The notes below the pieces were generated by a model. The model was not told the origin of the DNA, did not search any database, and saw nothing but the letters and a program-made list of their open reading frames with translations. A stretch of DNA of 64,000 nt from Verrucomicrobiales bacterium (GTDB lineage: Bacteria > Verrucomicrobiota > Verrucomicrobiia > Methylacidiphilales > JAAUTS01), in assembly GCA_031256975.1 (NCBI GenBank), contig JAIRPN010000013.1, positions 186,001-250,000 on the forward strand, written 5' to 3'. The position numbers and the translations under genes are program-made. Shown one piece after another: positions 8,142 to 16,992 of this stretch. Numbering within the stretch: the first letter of the stretch is position 1; each line of letters begins with the position of its first letter.

Positions 8142-8885
8142 CTATTTGTTTCGCAGCAGGGGCTTGCCGTTAAGGATGACAATATTCTCGTCGGGATTTT
8201 TAACTGCTTCGGCGGAATTGCCGACGGTGTAAACGATCAGGTATTCCTGGGAGCCTTTTTTGAATTTTTCGGCGGATTGCAACAGAATGGTGTTGGATGC
8301 GTCGTTGGTGGTGAGTCCCGGCGTAAGCGTCCAGCGGAGTTGTTTGCCGTTCTTTTGGTAGAGCAGGCGTTTGATTTCCTTGGGAACGACCGGATCGTTT
8401 GTTTTGGCGAAAGCATTGAGATCACTGGGATAGTTGCCGTTGTTTTCATTGGCGTAAACAAGCAAGGTCAGGCCGATTTGTTTGGCGTCGGCCACATCCT
8501 TCATATACGGAAATATGGGGGATCCATAATGGATGGAGGGTAGGCAGAGTGCGGCGGTGACGAATAGCAACCATAGCAGATTAAAAATCATGTCACTGAT
8601 GATGGAGATCAGGCCTTGTTTGATGCGACGAAACTTGAACAGGTAATCCACTCCGTAAAAAAGCGCGGTAAGGCTGAAACAGGCGCCAGCGAAAAAAAGA
8701 ATCAGGGCCAACGGGATAAAAAACGGTCCAACGGGCCTGAGCCAGTCGCCGATGATCAGGCATGATATGCCGGAAACAATGCAATATAAGACGGAGCGGG
8801 TTTTTCGGCGGCAGTTGGCGACGCATGTTGATGCCAGACCAAGCTCGTCGTTGGCGTCGAAGGGGGTGTCGAACGGTGCCGCCAT
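8142..8885 (-). CDS. Membrane protein with pseudopilin-like C-terminal domain (paralog of 5621-6238)
   Basis: A 247-residue protein with hydrophobic helices at about residues 33-52 (LYCIVSGISCLIIGDWL), 56-83 and 100-120. The domain after these (YMKDVADAKQIGLTLLVYANENNGNYPSDLNAF, LRWTLTPGLTTN, TILLQSA, YTVGNSAEAVKNPDENIV) closely parallels the end of the protein at 5621-6238. This is the prepilin-like periplasmic module seen in many PVC proteins, here without the usual N-terminal processing motif. Function unknown. It lies alone between an AT-rich stretch and a hairpin repeat. Confidence 0.6.
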   Translation of the reverse strand: MAAPFDTPFDANDELGLASTCVANCRRKTRSVLYCIVSGISCLIIGDWLRPVGPFFIPLALILFFAGACFSLTALFYGVDYLFKFRRIKQGLISIISDMIFNLLWLLFVTAALCLPSIHYGSPIFPYMKDVADAKQIGLTLLVYANENNGNYPSDLNAFAKTNDPVVPKEIKRLLYQKNGKQLRWTLTPGLTTNDASNTILLQSAEKFKKGSQEYLIVYTVGNSAEAVKNPDENIVILNGKPLLRNK

Positions 8886-8940
8886 TAACGGATGATATGG
8901 CGCTAATGGCGGGAGGGGAAGCTTGTTTTGTGCAAGGTGG

Positions 8941-8996
8941 CACAGACATTCCTGTCTGTGCTTTCAAGGGCAGGGACACAGACAGGAATGTCTGTG
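8941..8996. repeat. Interspersed hairpin repeat, CACAGACATTCCTGTCTGTG family
   Basis: Two arms, CACAGACATTCCTGTCTGTG (8941-8960) and CACAGACAGGAATGTCTGTG (8977-8996), are complementary, and each is nearly self-complementary. The element fills the gap before the end of secA. Translated forms of this repeat appear in many environmental genomes. Confidence 0.85.
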
Positions 8997-9005
8997 TTAC
9001 TTTGC

Positions 9006-12000
9006 TTATTTCTCGTCCGCTTTGCCGACGATGGTCCAGCCGCTGACCAGCATGGGTTCGGCTTTTTTGTATTTCACCGTCTGGGTCTCGTTGCCGCGGC
9101 GGATGATGACCATGTCGTTGCGGCCGTACTTGGTTTCGTTGCGGCGGATGGGAAGGTGGATTTCGTCGGCGGGTTTTTCCGCGGGCGCTTCGCTGTTGGC
9201 GGCTTGCGCTTGCGGGGCTTGGTTTTGCAAGGCGGCCAGGAGCCCGCTCATGCCGCTGGCGTCGACGTCCGGGCGCAGGAATTTCTGCGGCAGGGCCTGC
9301 AGGAATTGCTCGAAGGCGGTCAGGCTGCTGCTGGAGCGGAACAGGTTGTTGACGATTTCCTTTTTAATATTCGCCATCAGTTCGGCGAACATGGTGTAGC
9401 CTTCCTGTTTGTATTCGATCAACGGGTCTTTCTGGCCGTGGGCACGCAGGCCGATGGCGGTCTTCAGGCTGTCGATCGCGTAGAGGTGTTCCTGCCAGAG
9501 GCGGTCGATGGCGTTGAGGATGATGTAACGCTCGATGCTCTTGACGGCGTCGGGGTTCTCAAAGCGGATCTTGGTTTCGTAGGCCTGGTGGACGCGGTCT
9601 TTGATCAGGGCAATGATTTGTTCGACCGGCAGGGTCCAGTTGATGTCGTCGCGGGCGATGCCGAGCGGCATGGCGCTGTTGAGCCACTTCAACAGGCCGT
9701 CGACGTCGGGTTCGCCACCCTCGAGGCTGGTTTTGACTTCCTGCTCGATGGTGTCGTTGACTACCTCGAAGACTTCCTCGCGGATGTTCTCGGTGGTGAG
9801 GATGTCGGTGCGGTAGGTGTAGATGACGTTGCGCTGCTGGTTGAGCACGTCGTCATATTGCAAGGTGTGCTTGCGGATCTGGTAATTGCGCTGCTCGACG
9901 CGTTTTTGCGCGTTTTCGACGGTCTTGTTCAGCCAAGGATGGGAGAGGCCTTCGCCTTCCTCCATGCCGAGACGGGTCATCATGGCGGAGATGCGGCGGG
10001 AGTCGCCGAAGTTGCGCATCAGGTCGTCCTCGAAGGAGATGAAGAACTGCGAGGAACCGGGGTCGCCCTGGCGCGAACAACGGCCGCGCAACTGGCGGTC
10101 AATGCGGCGGGATTCGTGGCGCTCGGTGCCGATGACGTGCAACCCGCCGAGTTCGGCGACGCCGGGGCCGAGCTTGATGTCGGTGCCGCGACCCGCCATG
10201 TTGGTGGCGATGGTGACGGAGCCGCGCTGTCCGGCGCGGGCGACGATTTCGGCTTCCTGCTGGTGGTATTTGGCGTTCAGCACGTTGTGCGGAATGTTGT
10301 CGCGGCGCAGCATGCGGGAGAGAATTTCCGAACTTTCCACCGACGCGGTGCCGACCAGCAGAGGCTGGCCCTTGGCGTGGCGCTGCTTGATTTCATCGAC
10401 CAGCGCGGCGAGTTTTTCGCGGCGGGTCTTGAAGATCAGGTCGTCGGCATCCTTGCGGAGGCAGGGACGGTTGGCCGGGATGACCAGCAGGTCCAGCTTG
10501 TAAATATCGCGGAATTCGTTGGCCTCGGTCTCGGCGGTGCCGGTCATGCCGGCGAGTTTGTCGTAAAGACGGAAGTAGTTCTGGATGGTGATGGTCGCCA
10601 ACGTCTGGGTCTCGCGGTCGATCTGCACGCCTTCCTTGGCCTCGACGGCCTGGTGCAAGCCGTCGCTCCAGCGGCGGCCCGGCATGATGCGGCCGGTATA
10701 TTCGTCGACGATGACCACTTTGTTTTCCTGCACGACGTAATGCACGTCCTTTTCAAACACGCAGTAGGCGCGGAGCAATTGGGAAATATTATGGATGCGC
10801 TGGCTGGCGTCGTCGTACTTGAGCTGCGCGTCCTGCTTGGCCTTGGCTTTTTGCTCGGGCGAAAGATTCGGATCGTGGTCGATGTCGTGATTGATGGTGA
10901 TCAGGTCCGGCATCACGAAGGCGTCGGGTTCGTTGGGGTTGAGAAACTCGCGGCCCATTTCCGACAGGTCGGCCTCGCTGCTTTTTTCCTCGATGGTGAA
11001 ATAGAGTTCTTCCTTGAGCTTGTAGAGCTCGGTCTTGCGCGAATCCTGGTACAACGCCAGTTCGGCGTCGTCGATGGCGCGGCGGGTGGCGGGTTCTTCC
11101 ATCGCCTTGAGCAGGATTTTATTGCGCGGCATGCCCATCTTGACCTTGAACAACAGGTGAGCGCCCTCGGCGACCTTGCCGGCTTCCATCAATTCCTTGC
11201 CGCGATTGGCTTCCTCGGAGAGGAAGGAGTGCTGTTTGCGCACCAGGCTGGCGACGGCGGGTTTGAACTTGTCGTACTGGTGGGTGGAGACGGTGGCCGG
11301 GCCGCTAATGATCAGCGGGGTACGGGCTTCGTCGATCAGGATGCTGTCGACTTCGTCAATGATGGCGTAGGGATGTCCGCGCTGGACCTGGTCCTCGACG
11401 CGGGTGGCAAGGCCGTTGTCGCGCAGGTAGTCGAAACCAAATTCGCTGTTGGTGCCATAGGCGATGTCGGCGGCGTATTGCACGCGGCGCTCATCGGGAT
11501 TCTGGCCGTTTTGCAGGCAGCCGACGGTCAGGCCGAGGTAACGGTACACTTCGCCCATCCATTCCGAGTCGCGGGCGGCGAGGTAATCGTTGACGGTGAC
11601 CACGTGGACGCCTTTCGCCGTCAGCGCGTTCAAGTAGGTGGGCAGGGTGGCAACCAGGGTTTTACCTTCGCCGGTGGCCATTTCGGAAATTTTGCCCTGA
11701 TGCAGGGCGATACCGCCGATCAACTGCACATCGAAGGGAATCATTTCCCAGATAATCGGCTGGCCGCGAACGATGATTTCGCGCTTGGCGTTGGTGAAGC
11801 GGCGGCAGCAGTTCTTGACGGCGGCAAAGGCCTCGGGCAGCAGGTTGTCGAGGGTCTCGCCATTGGCGAGGCGCTGGCGGAACTCGACGGTCTTGGCCTG
11901 CAACTGCTCGTCGGACAGCGACTGGTATTGCTGTTCGAATTGGTTGATGCGCGCCACGAGCGGCAACAAACTTTTGACCACGCGTTGGTTGCGACTGCCG

Positions 12001-12029
12001 ATAACCTTACTGATAAACCACTGCAACAT
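9006..12029 (-). CDS. secA: Protein translocase ATPase SecA
   Basis: A 1007-residue SecA, counted from MLQWFISKVIGSRNQR (ATG at 12029; a longer frame to 12068 lacks homology). It pushes unfolded preproteins through SecYEG. Seen in order: Walker A SEMATGEGKT, the DEVDSILIDEARTPLIISGP motor segment, the preprotein cross-linking and linker regions, VDEYTGRIMPGRRWSDGLHQ, LAGMTGTAETEANEF, NMAGRGTDIKLG, and the arginine-finger region RRIDRQLRGRCSRQGDPGSS. An extra, charged stretch lies near residues 295-380. The C-terminus lacks the Cys-His zinc motif that contacts SecB in proteobacteria, as in several phyla. It carries one copy of the iterated motif (11303), far below the window average, as expected for a highly expressed gene. 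Confidence 0.97.
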   Translation of the reverse strand: MLQWFISKVIGSRNQRVVKSLLPLVARINQFEQQYQSLSDEQLQAKTVEFRQRLANGETLDNLLPEAFAAVKNCCRRFTNAKREIIVRGQPIIWEMIPFDVQLIGGIALHQGKISEMATGEGKTLVATLPTYLNALTAKGVHVVTVNDYLAARDSEWMGEVYRYLGLTVGCLQNGQNPDERRVQYAADIAYGTNSEFGFDYLRDNGLATRVEDQVQRGHPYAIIDEVDSILIDEARTPLIISGPATVSTHQYDKFKPAVASLVRKQHSFLSEEANRGKELMEAGKVAEGAHLLFKVKMGMPRNKILLKAMEEPATRRAIDDAELALYQDSRKTELYKLKEELYFTIEEKSSEADLSEMGREFLNPNEPDAFVMPDLITINHDIDHDPNLSPEQKAKAKQDAQLKYDDASQRIHNISQLLRAYCVFEKDVHYVVQENKVVIVDEYTGRIMPGRRWSDGLHQAVEAKEGVQIDRETQTLATITIQNYFRLYDKLAGMTGTAETEANEFRDIYKLDLLVIPANRPCLRKDADDLIFKTRREKLAALVDEIKQRHAKGQPLLVGTASVESSEILSRMLRRDNIPHNVLNAKYHQQEAEIVARAGQRGSVTIATNMAGRGTDIKLGPGVAELGGLHVIGTERHESRRIDRQLRGRCSRQGDPGSSQFFISFEDDLMRNFGDSRRISAMMTRLGMEEGEGLSHPWLNKTVENAQKRVEQRNYQIRKHTLQYDDVLNQQRNVIYTYRTDILTTENIREEVFEVVNDTIEQEVKTSLEGGEPDVDGLLKWLNSAMPLGIARDDINWTLPVEQIIALIKDRVHQAYETKIRFENPDAVKSIERYIILNAIDRLWQEHLYAIDSLKTAIGLRAHGQKDPLIEYKQEGYTMFAELMANIKKEIVNNLFRSSSSLTAFEQFLQALPQKFLRPDVDASGMSGLLAALQNQAPQAQAANSEAPAEKPADEIHLPIRRNETKYGRNDMVIIRRGNETQTVKYKKAEPMLVSGWTIVGKADEK

Positions 12030-12156
12030 AGAGCCGTTAATGGTGACACAGCGGGAGCAGCGTGGCAATAGTGGATGTAGGGGCTAATTTCAGCCTTTTC
12101 AACCGGGAATTTGACAATGCCGTTGACTTGGTTAGCAGAACGTTTAACCAATAGTC

Positions 12157-13518
12157 ATGACTTTCTTGCATTTGGCGTCCAGTTGTCGTGTATGGGGTTT
12201 GGTGTTGTGCGCGGTGATGAGTGCGGCTGTTTCGTCATTAGCGGGCGAGGCGAACCCGCGCGGGCCGGTGGCGGAGACTTTTGAGGAAGCTTGGGCGAAG
12301 ATGAAACCGTTTGACGGCACGCGCGCTCCCGGCGGGGTGGATACCTCGACCGTGGACGGCAAGATCATCGTCGGTTACCAAGGCTGGTTTTTTACACCGG
12401 GCGACGGTTCGGGTCGCGGCTGGGTGCATTTTGCAGGCGGCAATTTCAGCGACGGCAAGGCGACCGTCGACATGTGGCCGGACATGAGCGAGGCGACGCC
12501 CGCCGAGCGATACGAGACCGGTTTCAAATATCCCGACGGCAGCCCGGCGACGGTATTCAGTTCCTACAACCCGCTAACGGTCAACCGCCATTTCAAATGG
12601 ATGGCGGATTACGGCATCGACGGTGCGTTCGTGCAACGCTTCATCTCCGGCACGCGCAATCCGAAATCCTTCGACGCCAACAACGCGGTGCTGGACAATG
12701 TGCGTCGCGCCGCCAACGCCAACGGCCGCACCTTCGCCGTCATGTACGACCTCAGCGGCATGCGCCCTGCCGAGGCGCTAACCATCATCTCCAAGGATTG
12801 GTCGGCGCTGGTCGACCGCATGCAAATCACCAGGGACCCGTCCTACCAGCGCCATCACGGCAAGCCGCTGGTGATCCTGTGGGGTGTTGGTTTTGGCCGC
12901 AAATACACCACCGCCGAAATTTCCGAAGCCGTCGACTTTTTGCAACACGACCCGAAATACGGCGGCAACGCGGTGATGCTCGGCACGCCCAGTGCCTGGC
13001 GGACCGGCAAGGGGGATGCGCAAAAAGATCCCGACCTGGAGGCCTTAATCAAGAAAGTCGACATTGTCAGCCCCTGGAGCGTCAACCGTTACAAATCGCC
13101 CGAGGCTTTCCAGCGCTGCCTCGACAGCTACGGCAAGGAAGACCTCGCCTGGTGCAACGAAAACAAAGTCGGTTATATGCCGGTGATCTTTCCCGGTTTC
13201 AGTTGGAACAACCTGATGGACACCCGCGGCCGTGACGCCCGCAAGGAAGCCGTGCCGCGCGGTGACGGCACCTTTTTCTGGAGCCAGGGCAACGGCTGGA
13301 TCAAGGCTGGTGCGAAAATGATCTACATCGCCATGTTTGACGAAATCGACGAAGGCACTGCTATTTTCAAGGTTAGCGGTAATCCGCCGCCGCCTGGCAA
13401 AAGCAGTTTTGTCACCAACGAGGGCATGCCGCCTGATCAATACCTGTGGCTGGCGGGACAGCTTGGCAGGACCTTGCGCAAGGAAATTCCGTCACAAGAC
13501 GCGGTACCGAAGCGCTAA
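12157..13518 (+). CDS. Secreted glycoside hydrolase family 71/99-like protein
   Basis: A 453-residue protein with a signal peptide (LVLCAVMSAAVSSLAGEA). The mature part matches proteins often annotated as GH71/GH99-like or xylosidase/arabinosidase: IIVGYQGWFFTPGDGSGRGWVHF, then SSYNPLTVNRHFKWMADYGIDGAFVQRF, FAVMYDLSGM, KPLVILWGVGF and IYIAMFDEIDEGTAIFK. GH99 enzymes cleave alpha-mannosides, which would suggest glycan foraging or trimming, but the exact specificity cannot be inferred. The putative acid residues in FDEIDEGT are present. The stop codon falls within CGCTAATGG. A hairpin repeat separates it from the converging esterase. Confidence 0.72.
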   Translation: MTFLHLASSCRVWGLVLCAVMSAAVSSLAGEANPRGPVAETFEEAWAKMKPFDGTRAPGGVDTSTVDGKIIVGYQGWFFTPGDGSGRGWVHFAGGNFSDGKATVDMWPDMSEATPAERYETGFKYPDGSPATVFSSYNPLTVNRHFKWMADYGIDGAFVQRFISGTRNPKSFDANNAVLDNVRRAANANGRTFAVMYDLSGMRPAEALTIISKDWSALVDRMQITRDPSYQRHHGKPLVILWGVGFGRKYTTAEISEAVDFLQHDPKYGGNAVMLGTPSAWRTGKGDAQKDPDLEALIKKVDIVSPWSVNRYKSPEAFQRCLDSYGKEDLAWCNENKVGYMPVIFPGFSWNNLMDTRGRDARKEAVPRGDGTFFWSQGNGWIKAGAKMIYIAMFDEIDEGTAIFKVSGNPPPPGKSSFVTNEGMPPDQYLWLAGQLGRTLRKEIPSQDAVPKR

Positions 13519-13533
13519 TGGTCGGGGTTTAAA

Positions 13534-13602
13534 TTTTTACAGGAAGAACATGGAGTTCACGAAGAAATAATTCCATGCTCTCCGTGAGCTCCCTGTAAAA
13601 AA
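13534..13602. terminator. Imperfect hairpin repeat acting as bidirectional terminator
   Basis: Arms TTTTTACAGG...CATGGAG and CTCCGTGAGCTCCCTGTAAAAA form a long imperfect stem between two converging genes, with A and T runs at the ends. The sequence style matches dispersed hairpin repeats of related genomes, so it is probably a repeat used as a terminator. Confidence 0.65.
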
Positions 13603-13621
13603 ATCTTCATCTTTCTGGCAG

Positions 13622-14416
13622 TTAGCGTTTAATTGGCAGCCATTTCAGGACATTTTGAATCATCGTATCCCAATAACCCCAATCATGTGCGCCGGGGCCT
13701 TCCTCGTAGATCAGATCCAAGCCCAGATTGAGGACATGATCGCGGAAGCGCAGGTTGTCCTGATACAAAAAATCCTCGGTGCCGCAGCATTGGTATAACT
13801 GGGGAGCGGGTTTGCCGTCGGCCTTGAGCTGCGCGGCGAGGTGAAACAAATCCTTGTCGGTGCCGCCAACGGAGAAGTCATTGCCGAAGATGGCGCCGAC
13901 CCGCCTGGCGCTTAGCGGGCCGTCATTGATGACGCGTTTGACCGGATAGTTCAAATCCGCCACGCCCGACAGCGAGGCGGCGGCGGAATATTTTTCCGGC
14001 AACGCAAGGCCGAGCCGCAGCGCGCCGTAACCGCCCATCGACAATCCCGCGGCGAACGTATTTTCGCGGCCCTCGGCGACAGGGAACCAGGACTTGCAAA
14101 GACGCGGCAATTCCTCGCTGATGAAGGTCCAGTAATTCATGCCCGATTCGGTGTTTTGGTAATAGCTTAAATCCACGCGCGGCATCACCACGATGAGGCC
14201 GAGTTGCGCGGCATGGCGTTCGATCGAGGTGCGGCGCAGCCAGATGGTTTCGTCGTCCGACCAGCCGTGCAGCAGGTAAAGAATCGGGTAACTGGTTCGT
14301 GCCGCCGCGCCCGCCATGTCGACTTGTGCCGCCGAGGTAGGCTGCGGGAGCAGCACATTCATGGAAGTGGACAGGCCGAGCGATTCGGCGAAGAAATTGA
14401 CGTGCAGTAAGGCCAT
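13622..14416 (-). CDS. Putative esterase (esterase D / PF00756 family)
   Basis: A 264-residue alpha/beta hydrolase. It shows YPILYLLHGWSDDETIWLRRT (oxyanion region), the nucleophile elbow AAGLSMGGYGALRLGL, and a C-terminal EEGPGAHDWGYWD supplying the catalytic His; Asp is probably in CCGTEDFLYQDN. This is the tributyrin esterase / acetyl-xylan or feruloyl esterase branch. No signal peptide is seen, so it is likely cytoplasmic. Its neighbour across the terminator is a glycan-acting secreted protein, which loosely fits de-esterification of sugars, but this is inference. The stop codon is part of an iterated motif. Confidence 0.82.
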   Translation of the reverse strand: MALLHVNFFAESLGLSTSMNVLLPQPTSAAQVDMAGAAARTSYPILYLLHGWSDDETIWLRRTSIERHAAQLGLIVVMPRVDLSYYQNTESGMNYWTFISEELPRLCKSWFPVAEGRENTFAAGLSMGGYGALRLGLALPEKYSAAASLSGVADLNYPVKRVINDGPLSARRVGAIFGNDFSVGGTDKDLFHLAAQLKADGKPAPQLYQCCGTEDFLYQDNLRFRDHVLNLGLDLIYEEGPGAHDWGYWDTMIQNVLKWLPIKR

Positions 14417-14466
14417 GGGGAAAAATTAGCGATACGCGCCCGTCTGCAAATCAAAATGATTTGCAT

Positions 14467-15594
<1,128 letters not shown>

Positions 15595-15595
15595 A

Positions 15596-16984
15596 ATGAA
15601 TTACCGTGACTGGATGCACTATAACCGAAGCCGTTCGGTAAAGGAAGATTCTTCCGTACCGGATGAGGTATTTGTACAGCGCCTGTGGTTTGAGGAGCTT
15701 TACCGCAACCCGCTAACGACGAGGGATGGCCGGAAAATCCGGGTCTTGCAGCCGGGTTTTTGGAACCGCGAGGCGGGGCCGGATTTTTTCCATGCCGCGA
15801 TCCTCGATGAGAACGGACGACTGCAAACCGGGGCGGTTGAAATTGATCTCGGCCCGCAGCAATGGCGACAGCATCATCACGCCGTGAATCCGGATTACAA
15901 CCGGGTGATTCTGCACGTGGTCTGGCAGGCGGGAGCCCGGGATTTTTACCCGGCGACCGACGCTAACCGCGAAGTGCCGCAGGTGGAATTGTCGTCACAA
16001 CTGAAATTTCCCCCGGCGGAACTGCGCGGGCACTTTTCATCCGGTCCGGGCGAACGGGAAATCGGCGCCCGTCGTGGTGCCTGCGCGGAGCTGCTGTCGG
16101 GCTTGGGGGACGAATCGGTGTCGCGTATCTTGGATGACGCCGGCGAATACCGTTTCTCGCAAAAACAGCGGCTGTTCCAACTGAAAGCCGAGGCCTTGGG
16201 CGAGGAACAGGCCTTGTGGCTGGGCGTGGCGGAAGCCATGGGATTCTCGAGGAACCGGGCGGCGTTTCGCGGATTGGCGCAACGGGTCGCCATTGGCGTG
16301 TTGCAGGAACTGGACAATGACTTGCAGCGCGAGGCGTTGCTGTTCGGCGTGGCGGGTTTCATGCCGGGCGCAACCTTGCCGGAGAGCCTGGCGGCATCAA
16401 GTTATGCGCGCGGCTTGTGGGAAGAGTGGTGGTGGCAGCGCGCGGGCTGGCAGGAGCGGGTGATTCCGCGCGAGGTTTGGAAATTTGGCGGTGTGCGGCC
16501 GTTGAACCGCCCGGAACGACGGGTGGCGCTAATGGCGAAATTGTCGTCGCCGGAAAACTGGCGGCTGTTTTTGCGCTTGGCGCGGATCGGGGATTACGAA
16601 TTGCTGAAGGATTTTTTCGCGGGACTGGCGCATGATTTTTGGGACAGGTATTGCACCTTGCCGGGCCTGCCGCTGGCGGAACCGGCGGCCTTGCTTGGCG
16701 GGGGGCGCTTGTCCGCGTTGTTGTTCAATACGATATGGCCCTTGGCGTCGCATGGCAATGCGGACGAGGTGACGCAACAATTGCGGATGGCTGTTAGCGG
16801 CGGACAAAACCGCCTGCAAAAAATCGCGGCGGCGCGCCTGTTGGGGGAGCGTCCCTTGCGCGGGCTGAAAAGCTCACTGCTGGGACAGGAAGGGTTGCTG
16901 CAGATTTACCGTGACTTCTGCCTGTGCGATTACAGCCAGTGCCGTGACTGCGGGTTTTCGTCGTTGGTGAAAAAGTATCTTTGA
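15596..16984 (+). CDS. DUF2851 family protein
   Basis: A 462-residue protein from MNYRDWMHYN. The family pattern is clear: VFVQRLWFEELYRNPLTTRDGRKIRVLQPGFWNREAGPDFFHAAI, then TGAVEIDL and NRVILHVVWQ, and a Cys-rich end CLCDYSQCRDC that could bind metal. DUF2851 proteins are widespread in Bacteroidetes and Verrucomicrobiota; the N-terminal part resembles nuclease-like folds, but the role is not established. The start is uncertain because the ATG is one base from the divergent protease start; Met at 15614 is an alternative. Four iterated motifs lie in the gene (15711, 15961, 16527, 16794). Confidence 0.8.
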   Translation: MNYRDWMHYNRSRSVKEDSSVPDEVFVQRLWFEELYRNPLTTRDGRKIRVLQPGFWNREAGPDFFHAAILDENGRLQTGAVEIDLGPQQWRQHHHAVNPDYNRVILHVVWQAGARDFYPATDANREVPQVELSSQLKFPPAELRGHFSSGPGEREIGARRGACAELLSGLGDESVSRILDDAGEYRFSQKQRLFQLKAEALGEEQALWLGVAEAMGFSRNRAAFRGLAQRVAIGVLQELDNDLQREALLFGVAGFMPGATLPESLAASSYARGLWEEWWWQRAGWQERVIPREVWKFGGVRPLNRPERRVALMAKLSSPENWRLFLRLARIGDYELLKDFFAGLAHDFWDRYCTLPGLPLAEPAALLGGGRLSALLFNTIWPLASHGNADEVTQQLRMAVSGGQNRLQKIAAARLLGERPLRGLKSSLLGQEGLLQIYRDFCLCDYSQCRDCGFSSLVKKYL

Positions 16985-16992
16985 GGAGTTTC

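Noticed and set aside
8928-12071. 1047-residue open frame on the plus strand
   Set aside because: It is antisense to secA, has a low-complexity Val/Gly/Asp composition produced by the complement of secA codons, and no recognisable domain.
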